DNA of 64,000 nt from Sporosarcina sp. FSL K6-1508 (GCF_038007465.1 NZ_JBBOXF010000001.1:620001-684000); one strand, 5' to 3'. Numbered from the stretch's first letter, positions 44,183 to 53,043 are shown. Numbers and translations: made by a program. Notes: generated by a model from the letters alone, not told the origin.

Positions 44183-44204
44183 ATCACTTTACCACGCAAG
44201 TGAT
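44183..44204. promoter_or_regulatory. Putative MarR operator
   Basis: ATCACTT (44183-44189), 8-base spacer, AAGTGAT (44198-44204): perfect inverted repeat 31 bases upstream of the marR start. The half-site AAGTGATGG recurs at 43690-43698, between marR and the dioxygenase gene. Confidence 0.7.
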
Positions 44205-44313
44205 GGTAAATCCAACAAAATGCCTTGGTTTCAAGATTTAATTCCAAAACGATACCAGCGCCTTCTATAACTTCGAGTCCTGTTTAACGCTAGTATCCTT
44301 CACTGCCGAAATA

Positions 44314-44350
44314 ATAAATACCGCATCTCATTTTGAGACACGGTATTTAT
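44314..44350 (-). terminator. Terminator of the MFS gene
   Basis: ATAAATACCG/CGGTATTTAT with inner TCTCA/TGAGA; read leftward after the MFS stop. Confidence 0.6.
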
Positions 44351-44448
44351 CATTTCTATTCTCCAACACTGGGAATTGCAATCATAAGCTTTTAAAACTT
44401 GAAACTGTCTCAGGCAGTGTTTTCCACTCACCCAAATTTGCTGTTCTT

Positions 44449-45933
44449 CTATTCTTCTGTTTGATGTTGCTCATCCATCTCCATAGGCTCTGCTCGGTAA
44501 ACAATAAACGCTAAGATAACCGCTACGATAGACATGGCAAAAGCGATAAAATAGACAAGTTCAACGCCGGCTACCATTGCTTCACTAACTGTCGCTGGAT
44601 TAGTAGGTGTATCTGACTGTTGTAAAAATTTCAGCTGCCTGGCATTCATGATGCTGATAAACACAGACACACCAATTGCACCTGCAACAGGTTGTAATGT
44701 TGACATAACTGCAGTTCCATGCGGATACAGTCGTTTAGGCAACTGGTTTAAGCCATTTGTCTCGGCAGGCATCATAATAGCTGAGACAGCCAACATTAAT
44801 AAAATATAGCCAACGATGACAATCCACAAGGAAGTTTCTGTCGTCAATCGGCTCATCATGAACATCGTTCCGCATAAAACAAGCGATGCTGGAACCATTA
44901 ATACCCTAGGACCAAACTTGTCAAAAAGATGTCCCATAAATGGAGACATTATGCCATTTAAAATACTTCCCGGTAATAGCACGAGACCAGCTGTAGCTGC
45001 ACTTAAAGCTAAAGGACCTTGCATATAAATCGGCAATATAATCTCTGAAGCAAACATGGCCATAATGATAATTAAAAACATTAGAACCGCATGCGTAAAC
45101 ATCGGGTATTTAAAAACCCTTAAATCCATGACGGGTTCTTCAAGTTTCAGTTGCCTTATTACGAATAATGTAATTCCAGCGACTCCCGCAATAATCGCAA
45201 TCAGGACATTGGCACTCAAAAAACCTTCGGCACTTTCTCCCACTGAACTAAAGCCATACACAATGGATCCGAAACCAATTGTAGAAAAAATAATTGATAG
45301 TACATCAATCTTCGGCTTGGTTACTTCAGAAACATTAATTAAATATTTGTAAGCAAATAAAATAGAAAATAAAGCAAATGGAATGACTATAATAAACAAA
45401 TAGCGCCATCCTAAATATTCAACAATGACTCCAGAAAGCGTGGGCCCAATCGCAGGGGCGAACATAATTACAAGGCCTACTAATCCCATTATTTTTCCAC
45501 GCTTATGTGGCGGATAAATCAATAAAAACACATTAAAGATAATCGGCATTAATAATCCTGTTCCAACCGCCTGGATTAGTCGACCGACTAGCAATAGTGA
45601 AAAAGTCGGTGCACTTGCACTGATAATTGTTCCGATGGTAAAAATAATCATTGTACTTAAAAATAATTGTCGGGTTGTATACCATTGAAGCAACAATGCA
45701 GATACAGGGATAACAATTGCCATTACAAGCATGAAGCCTGTCGCCATCCACTGCACAGTCGTTAACGGGATTGAAAATTCATCCATTAACGTAACGAGTG
45801 CAATATTTAAAAGCGTTTCGTTTAATATCGCAAAAAAGGCACCAATAATTAGGGAAAGCATAATAGGCATAACCTTGACGTTCGGATTATCCGATAAATA
45901 TTCATACTTCTTTGGATCCTGTGTATTCTTCAT
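44449..45933 (-). CDS. DHA2-family multidrug MFS transporter (LmrB/EmrB-like)
   Basis: 494 residues with about fourteen hydrophobic helices, the 14-TM DHA2 class. ALLLQWYTTRQLF follows helix 2; GRLIQAVGTGLLMPI and the antiporter motif C GLVIMFAPAIGPTLSGV (in part) in helix 5 are clear. It exports drugs or other hydrophobic compounds by proton antiport. It lies just upstream of the quinone-type operon on the same strand but has its own terminator. Confidence 0.9.
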   Translation of the reverse strand: MKNTQDPKKYEYLSDNPNVKVMPIMLSLIIGAFFAILNETLLNIALVTLMDEFSIPLTTVQWMATGFMLVMAIVIPVSALLLQWYTTRQLFLSTMIIFTIGTIISASAPTFSLLLVGRLIQAVGTGLLMPIIFNVFLLIYPPHKRGKIMGLVGLVIMFAPAIGPTLSGVIVEYLGWRYLFIIVIPFALFSILFAYKYLINVSEVTKPKIDVLSIIFSTIGFGSIVYGFSSVGESAEGFLSANVLIAIIAGVAGITLFVIRQLKLEEPVMDLRVFKYPMFTHAVLMFLIIIMAMFASEIILPIYMQGPLALSAATAGLVLLPGSILNGIMSPFMGHLFDKFGPRVLMVPASLVLCGTMFMMSRLTTETSLWIVIVGYILLMLAVSAIMMPAETNGLNQLPKRLYPHGTAVMSTLQPVAGAIGVSVFISIMNARQLKFLQQSDTPTNPATVSEAMVAGVELVYFIAFAMSIVAVILAFIVYRAEPMEMDEQHQTEE

Positions 45934-46638
45934 ATAAAAACTCCTTCTGTCTATATCATTCTAATCACAATTTCTAGCTTGTGTTAAAAGTAGACGAAAA
46001 GGAGCATAAGTATACCTACATATTCAATCAAAGACAGAGACAATTCTGCCTTACACTCAAAATACCTAGACCGATATTTTAAGAAACAAAAAGAGGGAGC
46101 AACTTCTCCCTCTATTGTATCAATATAGATTTTCTTAAAAAGGCAGATCCATTCCGAATACTCTACACACAAGTAGAACCTTCACAGCTATTCAATTAGC
46201 CAAGCAAAGTTAAAATAAATCGGAATTTACGCAACACCATTTTAATAAAACCCTCCGTCCAAAATTTGTAGACTAACATTAACATGTTTTTATCCTATTA
46301 GCAATTTTGAACAAGAACTCCTATATTTTAATCCGCTTTGCTCTTTTGCAATAAACTGGCGATTAAACCATTATTAATTTCGCTCTAGCAATCGTCGTCT
46401 ACACACTTACAAAAACAAAATAAAAGACCAAGCAGTTCGTCATTTACAAAAGAGTAAATAATGAATGTTGCTAGACTGAAAAAACATCTTTATCCATTAT
46501 ATATGTTGAACAATTGTATATAGCGTAGGCGCCTTTCAAGGGGTAGCCATAGCGGATTCAATGGATTCTTTATTCCAGCATATATAAATTCATAGCAGAC
46601 AAAGATGTAATCTCTGACAGATGTAACGAATAAGTTAC
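45934..46638. other. 705 bases with no supported gene
   Basis: Contains a leftward terminator hairpin (46088-46112) and a fragment of repeat A (about 46515-46560). A possible 14-codon frame (46244-46200, minus) sits behind GGACGGAGGG but is too short to claim. A 62-codon minus-strand frame at 46172-45984 spans the terminator and is not credible. Confidence 0.6.
46088..46112 (-). terminator. Leftward terminator without an obvious gene
   Basis: GAGGGAG (46093-46099) pairs with CTCCCTC (46106-46112); on the minus strand a T-run follows. It may end the transcript carrying the tiny frames at 46.6-47.3 kb. Confidence 0.75.
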
Positions 46639-46791
46639 TCATCTCTGAAAATAGCTCAATACTATTACCCAAAAAGATTTTCTTTTTTTCTTTTTCATTG
46701 CCATACAGCGACGTGCCAATTCATAAGCCCTTGCTTCTTTCTCTAATTCGATCATACGTTCACGGACGTATTCTATATTATGTTCAGACAT
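46639..46791 (-). CDS. Tiny hypothetical protein, 50 residues
   Basis: ATG at 46791 with AAGGGAG six to seven bases upstream, stop TGA at 46641-46639. Basic, helical: an amphipathic start (IEYVRERMIELEKEARAYEL), a KKKKRK cluster and a hydrophobic end (SFWVIVLSYFQR). One possible short coiled coil plus membrane-facing tail. It follows another tiny gene by 30 bases. Not recognised. Confidence 0.55.
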   Translation of the reverse strand: MSEHNIEYVRERMIELEKEARAYELARRCMAMKKKKRKSFWVIVLSYFQR

Positions 46792-46821
46792 TCTATTACT
46801 CCCTTAGGAGCTCTTCCAATT

Positions 46822-46947
46822 TTATTGTAAAGGTTTGGCAAACACCAGTCTTGTTACATATTTACCGCCCACATACATTTTTGGAGACTCCAATTTATTT
46901 TCTCCGTATCGCTTATTCAATCTGTTATTCACAATTTTGTTGTTCAT
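46822..46947 (-). CDS. Tiny hypothetical protein, 41 residues
   Basis: ATG at 46947 behind GAGGAGGAG (eight-base spacing), stop TAA at 46824-46822. Basic and asparagine-rich (NNKIVNNRLNKRYGENK), ending with GGKYVTRLVFAKPLQ. The strong site makes translation likely. Together with 46639-46791 it looks like a two-gene unit. Not recognised. Confidence 0.5.
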   Translation of the reverse strand: MNNKIVNNRLNKRYGENKLESPKMYVGGKYVTRLVFAKPLQ

Positions 46948-47006
46948 CTTTTATTCTCCTCCTCAATCTTATTTTTAATTAATTCTTAAAGTATTAAAAT
47001 CTTTCA

Positions 47007-47066
47007 CTATCCACTCTCTGTAGATTCCTTTTTCAATACTTTTCTTTGCTGAATTACATAAAACAT
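47007..47066 (-). CDS. Possible 19-residue peptide
   Basis: ATG at 47066 with AAAGGAGTG seven bases upstream; MFYVIQQRKVLKKESTESG then TAG. Too short to call alone, but its strong site and position between the 47142-47175 terminator and the next small gene make it notable. Confidence 0.35.
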   Translation of the reverse strand: MFYVIQQRKVLKKESTESG

Positions 47067-47141
47067 GGTCAGCACTCCTTTTCTTTTTATTTATGCAACA
47101 CGCAATGCGTGAAAACACCAATTTCCATTTAAAATGAACCC

Positions 47142-47175
47142 AAAAAGGCACACGCCTATTAAAATAAGCGTGTGC
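47142..47175 (-). terminator. Leftward terminator after the 23-codon frame
   Basis: GCACACGC (47148-47155) pairs with GCGTGTGC (47168-47175); on the minus strand followed by CCTTTTTGG. It sits between two tiny frames and could be an attenuator. Confidence 0.8.
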
Positions 47176-47217
47176 TCATAGTAAAGAATGGCAGAACATA
47201 TGCCATTCCGATTCTAA

Positions 47218-47289
47218 TTAGTTAACAGAAAGATCGTTTTGGCACGGGATGACTATAAAGTTGCGGATAGAATATACATGTTTAATCAT
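47218..47289 (-). CDS. Possible 23-residue leader peptide
   Basis: ATG at 47289 behind AAGGAGGT, close to an ideal site (nine-base spacing). It encodes a 23-residue peptide beginning MIKHVYSIRNF and ending PCQNDLSVN, followed by a terminator 42 bases later. The peptide-terminator-gene order is that of translational or transcriptional attenuators, but no regulated large gene follows. Confidence 0.45.
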   Translation of the reverse strand: MIKHVYSIRNFIVIPCQNDLSVN

Positions 47290-47423
47290 CTTTTCCGTAC
47301 CTCCTTCTTTTTTGTAAATCTAACTACTTGAGGATACCATTTCCTTTTCGGAATTGTCAATGGATTTTAACAATAAAGTTTATTCTCATTCTACTACCTG
47401 GATTCACTGTATGAATCCATTAT

Positions 47424-47603
47424 TCAATTGTTAATCATAATTCCCCGAAAGGTTGGCTTAACAAAGCCAAAGTCTACGCGCCCCTCTTTAAACCAATTGG
47501 AAATAGTCGTATATTCACCTTGATGTAGCACAAAATGAACCGCTGGATATTGCACATCAAAAACATCAGAGTAACTCAGGTACCTTTTTTTACATGTGTT
47601 CAT
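47424..47603 (-). pseudogene. LysR-type regulator fragment (effector domain remnant)
   Basis: A 59-codon frame whose sequence DVFDVQYPAVHFVLHQGEYT and VDFGFVKP matches part of the LysR substrate-binding domain (strand-helix around residues 110-160 of intact proteins). The helix-turn-helix domain and the rest of the effector domain are missing. It ends 13 bases from the TPR gene. A decayed gene rather than a functional small protein. Confidence 0.75.
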
Positions 47604-47615
47604 TAATGCACATTT

Positions 47616-48488
47616 TCATGCCTTTACAATTACCCGACCAAACACTTTTAAATTGACAATGATTTTCGTCGTCCAATGAGCCACGACATATAAAATAATA
47701 AATACAACGACAAGTGGCTTAAATGAAATCCAGGCCACAATCCAAAGTAAGAATGCATATACCGGTTTTACTTTTGTTAACAGTTTAGACGGCACCAAGA
47801 AAAATCGGTACACTTTATATTGCTTTTGTAAAATTTCCAAGTACTCTTCTCTTAATTGGCGATTGTCAGGTTTCAATCGGACCGCGTTTTCCAAGTAATG
47901 CAATGACTTTAAATGATCTCCCCTTTGATCAGCCGCCCAAGCTAAATACATAAAAACAGTCGGATTTTCTGGCTCTAGTTCCAATGCTCGTTCTTCCGCT
48001 TGAAGAGCAAGCTCTTGATTTCCTAATATACTTTCAACATAACTGTAGTTTGCAAGATAGAGTGCATTAGAAGTCTCAAATTTTAAGGCAACGATAAAGC
48101 TTTCTTTCGCTTTCTTATAATTACCGCGCTGATTATAAATATTTCCTTTCAAAAAATAATAATGGCCTTCTTCGGGGTAAATCGTTAAAGCCTCTTTAAT
48201 CGCAGCCATCGCTTCATCATATTTACCTTCTGTGTAAAGCGTCGATACCCTAACCTCCCATGCGACCTCATTTTCCGGCTCTTTCTTTAATGCTTCTTGT
48301 GACCAATACCAAGCTTTTTCAAAGTCATCTAACATTAAGTAGACTTTACTGAGCAACGCATAGCCATCCGCATCTTCGGGGTATTGTTGAATGTAGTTTT
48401 CCGTCTCTTTAATGGCATCTTTAAAACGACTCCACTCACACAATTGTTCAATCCGCATGAGTTGTGCATATTGTTTTTCTTCGTCCAT
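47616..48488 (-). CDS. TPR-repeat protein with C-terminal membrane helices
   Basis: 290 residues. About six tetratricopeptide repeats fill residues 5-205 (for example DADGYALLSKVYLMLDDFEKA and YYFLKGNIYNQRGNYKKAKE in part), followed by two hydrophobic segments near residues 240-270. The TPR face is cytoplasmic if the tail inserts from inside. It is encoded 13 bases downstream of an AAA+ ATPase, so it probably acts as its membrane adaptor or substrate receptor. Confidence 0.85.
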   Translation of the reverse strand: MDEEKQYAQLMRIEQLCEWSRFKDAIKETENYIQQYPEDADGYALLSKVYLMLDDFEKAWYWSQEALKKEPENEVAWEVRVSTLYTEGKYDEAMAAIKEALTIYPEEGHYYFLKGNIYNQRGNYKKAKESFIVALKFETSNALYLANYSYVESILGNQELALQAEERALELEPENPTVFMYLAWAADQRGDHLKSLHYLENAVRLKPDNRQLREEYLEILQKQYKVYRFFLVPSKLLTKVKPVYAFLLWIVAWISFKPLVVVFIILYVVAHWTTKIIVNLKVFGRVIVKA

Positions 48489-48501
48489 CGCAACTCACAA
48501 C

Positions 48502-49449
48502 CTATCTAATTCTATTCTCTTTTATATAATCAAGCACATGTTGATAATCTTTATTCACATCACTGAAGGTGGCGTAATTTTTAGCCGTGGAAAACCATTC
48601 CAAAGTCGTCGGCTTCCGCTGCTTCAATGCTCCACTTAAATCCTCATTCGTTAACGGTTGTAGTTCACCCGATTCCAACGAACGGTGTAATGCGGACTCG
48701 ATTGCATCCCCGACAAGTTGGCCAAGATCAGCCCCAGAGAAATGTTCTGTTTTACTAGCAATTTTTTTATGATTTAGCGAAGACTGAGGTTTGTCTTTTA
48801 GTTTTAATTCTAGGATGACTTCTCTTTCCGTTTCACTTGGTGGTGGAATGAATAGCAGCTGATTGAAACGGCCAGGTCTCCGTAATGCAGAATCCAAATA
48901 CCACGGCGTATTTGTTGCGCCAATGACATAGATGCCATGATTATGAGAATTTAGACCATCCAGCTCAAGGAGCAACTGATTGACAAGCATTCTCTCATGA
49001 TGTTGTCTCATGTTTTGCCGATTTCCACCAATTGCATCCAACTCATCAATAAATAAGACGCACGGTTTATTTTCTCGCGCTGCTTCAAATACATCATGGA
49101 GATTATGCTCGCTTTCCCCTACATACATGGACAAAATTGCCTGTAATTCCAAATGTAGAAAACTGGCATTTATTTCACCCGCAATCGCTTTTGCCAAAAA
49201 CGTTTTTCCACAACCCGGTGGTCCGTAAAGCAGTAAACTTCCCCCAGCCTCTTTGCCATAGGCTTTAAAAAACTCTGGATTTTTAAGTGGAAGGATGAAG
49301 TTCATCTGAATTTTCTTCTTAACATCCTCCAAACCGCCAACATCGGCAAACGTTTCCTTCGGCTCTGTCTTTTCAATAAGTGTATTTCTCTCTTTGTCAA
49401 ATTGAATCACTTTTAGTTGTTTTCGTTTTCCTTCATAGTCATTCGTCAT
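48502..49449 (-). CDS. AAA+ ATPase, Cdc48/proteasome-ATPase-like single domain
   Basis: 315 residues. After about 35 residues the classic AAA domain follows: FADVGGLEDVKKKI, Walker A GPPGCGKTFLAKA, Walker B VLFIDELDAIG, SRH GATNTPWYLDSALRRPGRF with both arginines, and the lid FSGADLGQLV. Single AAA module without protease or zinc site, so not FtsH. It is the first gene of a two-gene operon with a TPR membrane protein. A remodelling or unfolding role is likely; the substrate is unknown. Confidence 0.88.
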   Translation of the reverse strand: MTNDYEGKRKQLKVIQFDKERNTLIEKTEPKETFADVGGLEDVKKKIQMNFILPLKNPEFFKAYGKEAGGSLLLYGPPGCGKTFLAKAIAGEINASFLHLELQAILSMYVGESEHNLHDVFEAARENKPCVLFIDELDAIGGNRQNMRQHHERMLVNQLLLELDGLNSHNHGIYVIGATNTPWYLDSALRRPGRFNQLLFIPPPSETEREVILELKLKDKPQSSLNHKKIASKTEHFSGADLGQLVGDAIESALHRSLESGELQPLTNEDLSGALKQRKPTTLEWFSTAKNYATFSDVNKDYQHVLDYIKENRIR

Positions 49450-49639
49450 AATAGGCTCCTTTGCACAAAATCATCCTAGTTGTTGAAATATAAATAATCA
49501 AATATTTCCATATATTAATTTTAGAATAGTGCCTAAAAAACGTCTATGAGCCCAAAGAACGTGGGTATAAAGTTGCAACACAGCGAAAACTGCCAAGCAC
49601 AGAGGCAAATCATAATTGTCTCTAAGCCTGGCAATCAAA

Positions 49640-50580
49640 TTTCAAACTATATCCGTTAAACAAGTGAATACGGCATAGGCGCTTTACAATGGATAGAATC
49701 AGAAATCCTACTATACCGCGTCTGCGCTGGATGGTCTATTTGAGAAAGCGCATTTCGTTTTCGGGGATAAGACCTACAACCTGGAGTGCCATAAATCGAT
49801 CGAATGTGATCAACGAAAGTCCCAATACATGAGGAATGGATTAGATATCCTGCTAATATCGCTTCGGCGCTTTGTGGATGCCTCCCACGGAGTCGCGCCT
49901 TCGCTGGATGGCCTCTGTGTGAGAAAGCGCATTTCGTTTTCAGGGATGAGACTACAACCTAGAGTGCCATAAATAGATCGAATGTGATCAACGAATGTCC
50001 CAATATATTTGGAATGAATTAGAATTCCCACTAATACCGCTTCGACGCTTTGTGGATGCCTCCCGCGATAAGCCGGAAAGGAGACCACTTTCAGTCTTAT
50101 CGCTCCGGCTACCACGAAGTCGCGCCTTCGCTGGATGATCTTTTTGAGAAAGCGCATTTCTTTTCCGGGGATGAGGCCTATAACTTGGAGTGCCATAAAT
50201 CGATCGAATGTAATCAACGAATGTCCCAATACATGAGGAATGAATCAGAATTTCTACTAATTACGCTTCGACGCTTTGTGGATGGTCTATTTGTGAAAGC
50301 GCATTTCGTTTTCGGGGATGAGACCTGCAATCTGGAGTGCCATAAATCGAGCGAATGTGATCAACGAATGTCCCAATATATGTGGAATGAATTAGAATTC
50401 CTGCTAATATCGCTTCGACGCTTTGTGGATGCCTCCCGCGATAAGCCGGAAAGGAGAGCACTTTCAGTCTTATCGCTCCGGCTACCACGAAGTCGCGCCT
50501 TCGCTGGATGGTCTATGTGAGAGAGCGCATTTCATTAGCTGTGATGAAATCTGCAATCTGGAGTGTGTCTTTCTTGACTC
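49640..50580. repeat. Tandem array of a 146-bp core unit with an optional 80-bp palindromic module
   Basis: The motif GAGAAAGCGCATTTC or close variants starts near 49742, 49921, 50147, 50293 and 50519. Spacings are 179, 226, 146 and 226 bases, i.e. a 146-bp core with or without an 80-bp insert (GATAAGCCGGAAAGGAG... CTTATCGCTCCGGC hairpin), and one partial insert of about 33 bases. Reading frames in both directions across it are repeat artefacts. Confidence 0.8.
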
Positions 50581-50584
50581 TAAT

Positions 50585-50735
50585 TCTATATATTGAACTA
50601 TTGAATCCGGTATATAAACTGAGCGAAGGCGCCTTAGCAGGGGTAGCCGAAGCCATAAGACTGGCGGCGTAGCTGCTTGGCTTATGGCGGGAGGCATCCC
50701 CTAGCGCCGTAGCGGTTCAGAGTAATTCTTTATTT
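50585..50735. repeat. Repeat A copy next to the tandem array
   Basis: GCGAAGGCGCCTTAGCAGGGG, TAGCCGAAGCCATAAGACTGG, GGCTTATGGCGGGAGGCATCC (each in part). The two inner halves form a long hairpin. Confidence 0.8.
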
Positions 50736-50739
50736 CAAT

Positions 50740-51010
50740 TTATATATTATCAAAACGTAATCACCTTATAATCTCGGAATATACATCTCAAAAATCACAT
50801 TTCTCTCGATAATGAACACCCTAGCGCGGGCGCGGCAAAGGGGTCGCCGAAGCCGTAAGACTGGATGCGAAGCGCTAATCCAGGCTTACAGCGAAAGGCA
50901 TCCCCAAAGCGCCAAGCGATCTACAATCCATACCTCAAATTACAACTCTCTCATTATTGAGCGCCACAGCAGATTCAATGGGATTCTTTAATTCAAAATT
51001 TATAGCATTT
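50740..51010. repeat. Unoccupied full-length repeat A copy
   Basis: Matches, in reverse, the sequence on both sides of the 19830-21910 insertion, including the outer flanks (TGTATATTCCGAGATTATAAGG-type and TTAAAGAATCCCATTGAAT). Its central ATGCCTTTCGCTGTAAGCCTGG shows what the site looks like without the insertion. The boundaries are roughly 50740 and 51010. Confidence 0.85.
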
Positions 51011-51191
51011 GACCACGCACGATATAGAAAACGTCAAACCCAACTAAAATCCCTATCAACAGTCCAATTATCATTTTCTTCGATTAGGGCTACTAAAGAT
51101 AAAATTTAGAGAAAGGATGGAATATTACAAAAGGCATTGCCGATTTACACTCGGTTGGATATGATTGTCTATAGGGGAGGGGAAACATTCA

Positions 51192-51662
51192 ATGGCTACT
51201 GATCATGAAGAGTTATTCGATAAGGAAAGACAAAATGATTCAACTATGAAAGTAGAAAGAAAACATGGAGAACCCACTGCAGCTTTCAAAGGAGCTTCCT
51301 TGGTAGCGCTATTAATAGGTGTATCAGCTTATCTCTTAGGTTTGTATAATGCAGCCATGGAATTGAATGAAAAAGGATATTACTTTGCAATTTTAATATT
51401 CGGACTCTACTCGGCTGTATCCTTACAAAAAGCTGTAAGAGATAAAGAGGAAGGAATCCCAGTTACGAACATTTATTATGGCATTAGCTGGTTTGCACTT
51501 ACTATATCTATTTTATTAATGGCTATCGGTTTATATAATGCAGGAAGTATTATCTTAAGCGAAAAAGGGTTTTATGGTATGGCTTTTGTTCTTAGTATAT
51601 TTGCAGCGGTAACAGTTCAGAAAAATGTTAGAGATACACAAAAAGCAAGGGAAATAGATTGA
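51192..51662 (+). CDS. YiaA/YiaB-type membrane protein (two-helix repeats)
   Basis: About 156 residues from the ATG at 51192, nine bases after GGGGAGGGG. The open frame from TTG 51165 would absorb that site. Two similar halves each have two helices joined by a glycine/aromatic turn ([22 protein letters not shown] and [22 protein letters not shown], in part), the YiaAB repeat. N-terminal 40 residues are charged and cytoplasmic. Function unknown; a terminator follows. Confidence 0.82.
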   Translation: MATDHEELFDKERQNDSTMKVERKHGEPTAAFKGASLVALLIGVSAYLLGLYNAAMELNEKGYYFAILIFGLYSAVSLQKAVRDKEEGIPVTNIYYGISWFALTISILLMAIGLYNAGSIILSEKGFYGMAFVLSIFAAVTVQKNVRDTQKAREID

Positions 51663-51701
51663 GTCACTATCCGTTAATTTGATGGTTTTATCTAATGAAA
51701 C

Positions 51702-51742
51702 AAGCAAAATTCCGTTCTGAATCTAGAACGGGGTTTTTGCTT
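51702..51742 (+). terminator. Terminator
   Basis: AAGCAAAA-TT-CCGTTCT pairs with AGAACGG-GG-TTTTTGCTT. Confidence 0.85.
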
Positions 51743-52161
51743 GTAAAAAAATACCGGTCAATCCAAATAAAAGCATTAGCCTTCTACAATAAGAAAATTA
51801 TTTCGGTTAGTTTTTTTTTAGGCAATCCGATTGTTCGGTGCGCTAAGTTAGCTATGAATACAATTTGAGTTTCCCGGTCAACATTTGATCTGACATATTA
51901 AAACCTAATAGGTCCTTTTAGTGAGGACCTGTTTCCTTTTTAATTTTTCAAACCTGATAGATATAGAAAAGCGCAACTTATTGTTTATACACAATTTTAT
52001 GCGACGCGAATGGGACCTTATGTAAATCTCACTTTTTTTGAACAAAGGGTGAACGAAACAGCAAATATTCCTTGAAAAGGCTAAAATAACTTGAACTCAA
52101 GTTCAGAGGATTTTTTCATTCGTGCTATGATTTATTAAGGCAAAGAAAAGAGGTATTTATT
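51743..52161. other. Non-coding stretch with orphan hairpin and dyad
   Basis: Contains AGGTCCT/AGGACCT (51910-51930) followed by a T-rich tail, a terminator-like hairpin with no gene, and a dyad TTGAACTCAAGTTCA at about 52092-52106. The dyad may be an operator for the downstream alarmone synthetase. Confidence 0.5.
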
Positions 52162-52920
52162 TTGAAACTGAAAAATGAACTAGACTACAGCCAATTGACT
52201 TATCTAAAAAAAGAAATGACTAGATTCATGCTAGCCTATAAATTTGCGTTAGACGAAGTCAGCACAAAAATCAATATATTGGAAGAAGAATTTCAATTAA
52301 TACATGAATATAATCCCATCGAACATATTAATACCCGCTTGAAAACACCAGAAAGCATTATACAAAAGGCGATTCGTAAAGATATCGGACTGTCCATGTC
52401 TTCCATAAAGGAAAATATGCGGGATATCGCAGGAATTCGTATTAACTGTTCCTTTAACTCTGACATTTATAAACTAAGTGAAATGATTCAAAAGCAAAAG
52501 GATATTGAAGTGATTGAGTATAAAGATTACATACAAAATCCCAAACCCAATGGTTACCGGAGTCTTCATTTGATATTAAAAATTCCTGTGTTTATGACAG
52601 ATCGGGTAGAGCACGTCTTTGTTGAAATGCAAATCAGGACAATTGCTATGGACTTTTGGGCAAGTCTGGAACATAAAATCTTTTATAAGTTCAACAAATC
52701 TGTCCCTGAAAAAATAACGAAAGAGTTGAAAGAAGCTGCGGAATCTGCCAACGAATTAGACCAAAAGATGGCGAATCTTCATAAAGAAATCAATGAAATT
52801 AAACGAATGGATGAAGAGTTTACCACAACTCTTTTTAATGAAAAAAATGAATTCAATATTCCGCTTAAATTTTTGGAAATGATGAATGAAAGTAGCAAAA
52901 TTAGCCCGACTAAAGTATAG
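52162..52920 (+). CDS. Small alarmone synthetase ((p)ppGpp synthetase, RelP/RelQ type)
   Basis: 252 residues, TTG start behind AAAAGAGGT. RelA/SpoT synthetase domain without hydrolase or TGS: HINTRLKTPESI (ATP side), MRDIAGIRINCSF, PNGYRSLHL (GTP side) and EMQIRTIAMDFWASLEHK. The C-terminal helix of about 50 residues is typical for tetramerisation. It makes (p)ppGpp from GTP/GDP and ATP under stress. Terminator at 53009-53043. Confidence 0.93.
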   Translation: MKLKNELDYSQLTYLKKEMTRFMLAYKFALDEVSTKINILEEEFQLIHEYNPIEHINTRLKTPESIIQKAIRKDIGLSMSSIKENMRDIAGIRINCSFNSDIYKLSEMIQKQKDIEVIEYKDYIQNPKPNGYRSLHLILKIPVFMTDRVEHVFVEMQIRTIAMDFWASLEHKIFYKFNKSVPEKITKELKEAAESANELDQKMANLHKEINEIKRMDEEFTTTLFNEKNEFNIPLKFLEMMNESSKISPTKV

Positions 52921-53008
52921 CTGGTATTTCGGTTCTCATTTAAAGCGCACGCCATTCGTTTTCAATCATGAATGGGAGATGGGTTTGAAAGTGAACTGTT
53001 GGAAGATG

Positions 53009-53043
53009 CTGTTTGTTCCCAAGTATGGGGCAAACAGTTTTTT
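53009..53043 (+). terminator. Terminator after the alarmone synthetase
   Basis: CTGTTTG/CAAACAG with inner CCC/GGG, followed by TTTTTT; about 90 bases after the stop. The stretch between holds no credible gene. Confidence 0.75.

Noticed and set aside
45984..46172. 62-codon minus-strand frame
   Set aside because: Contains the whole terminator 46088-46112 and lacks an upstream site.
49640..50580. CRISPR array
   Set aside because: Repeat units are 146-226 bp and the spacings are modular; no short repeat/unique spacer pattern and no cas genes.
49810..50697. Long frames across the tandem array (75 to 156 codons)
   Set aside because: The same peptide recurs because the DNA repeats; start sites and codon use do not support translation.
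50990..51080. 24-codon hydrophobic frame on the minus strand
   Set aside because: No ribosome binding site; starts at the edge of repeat A.
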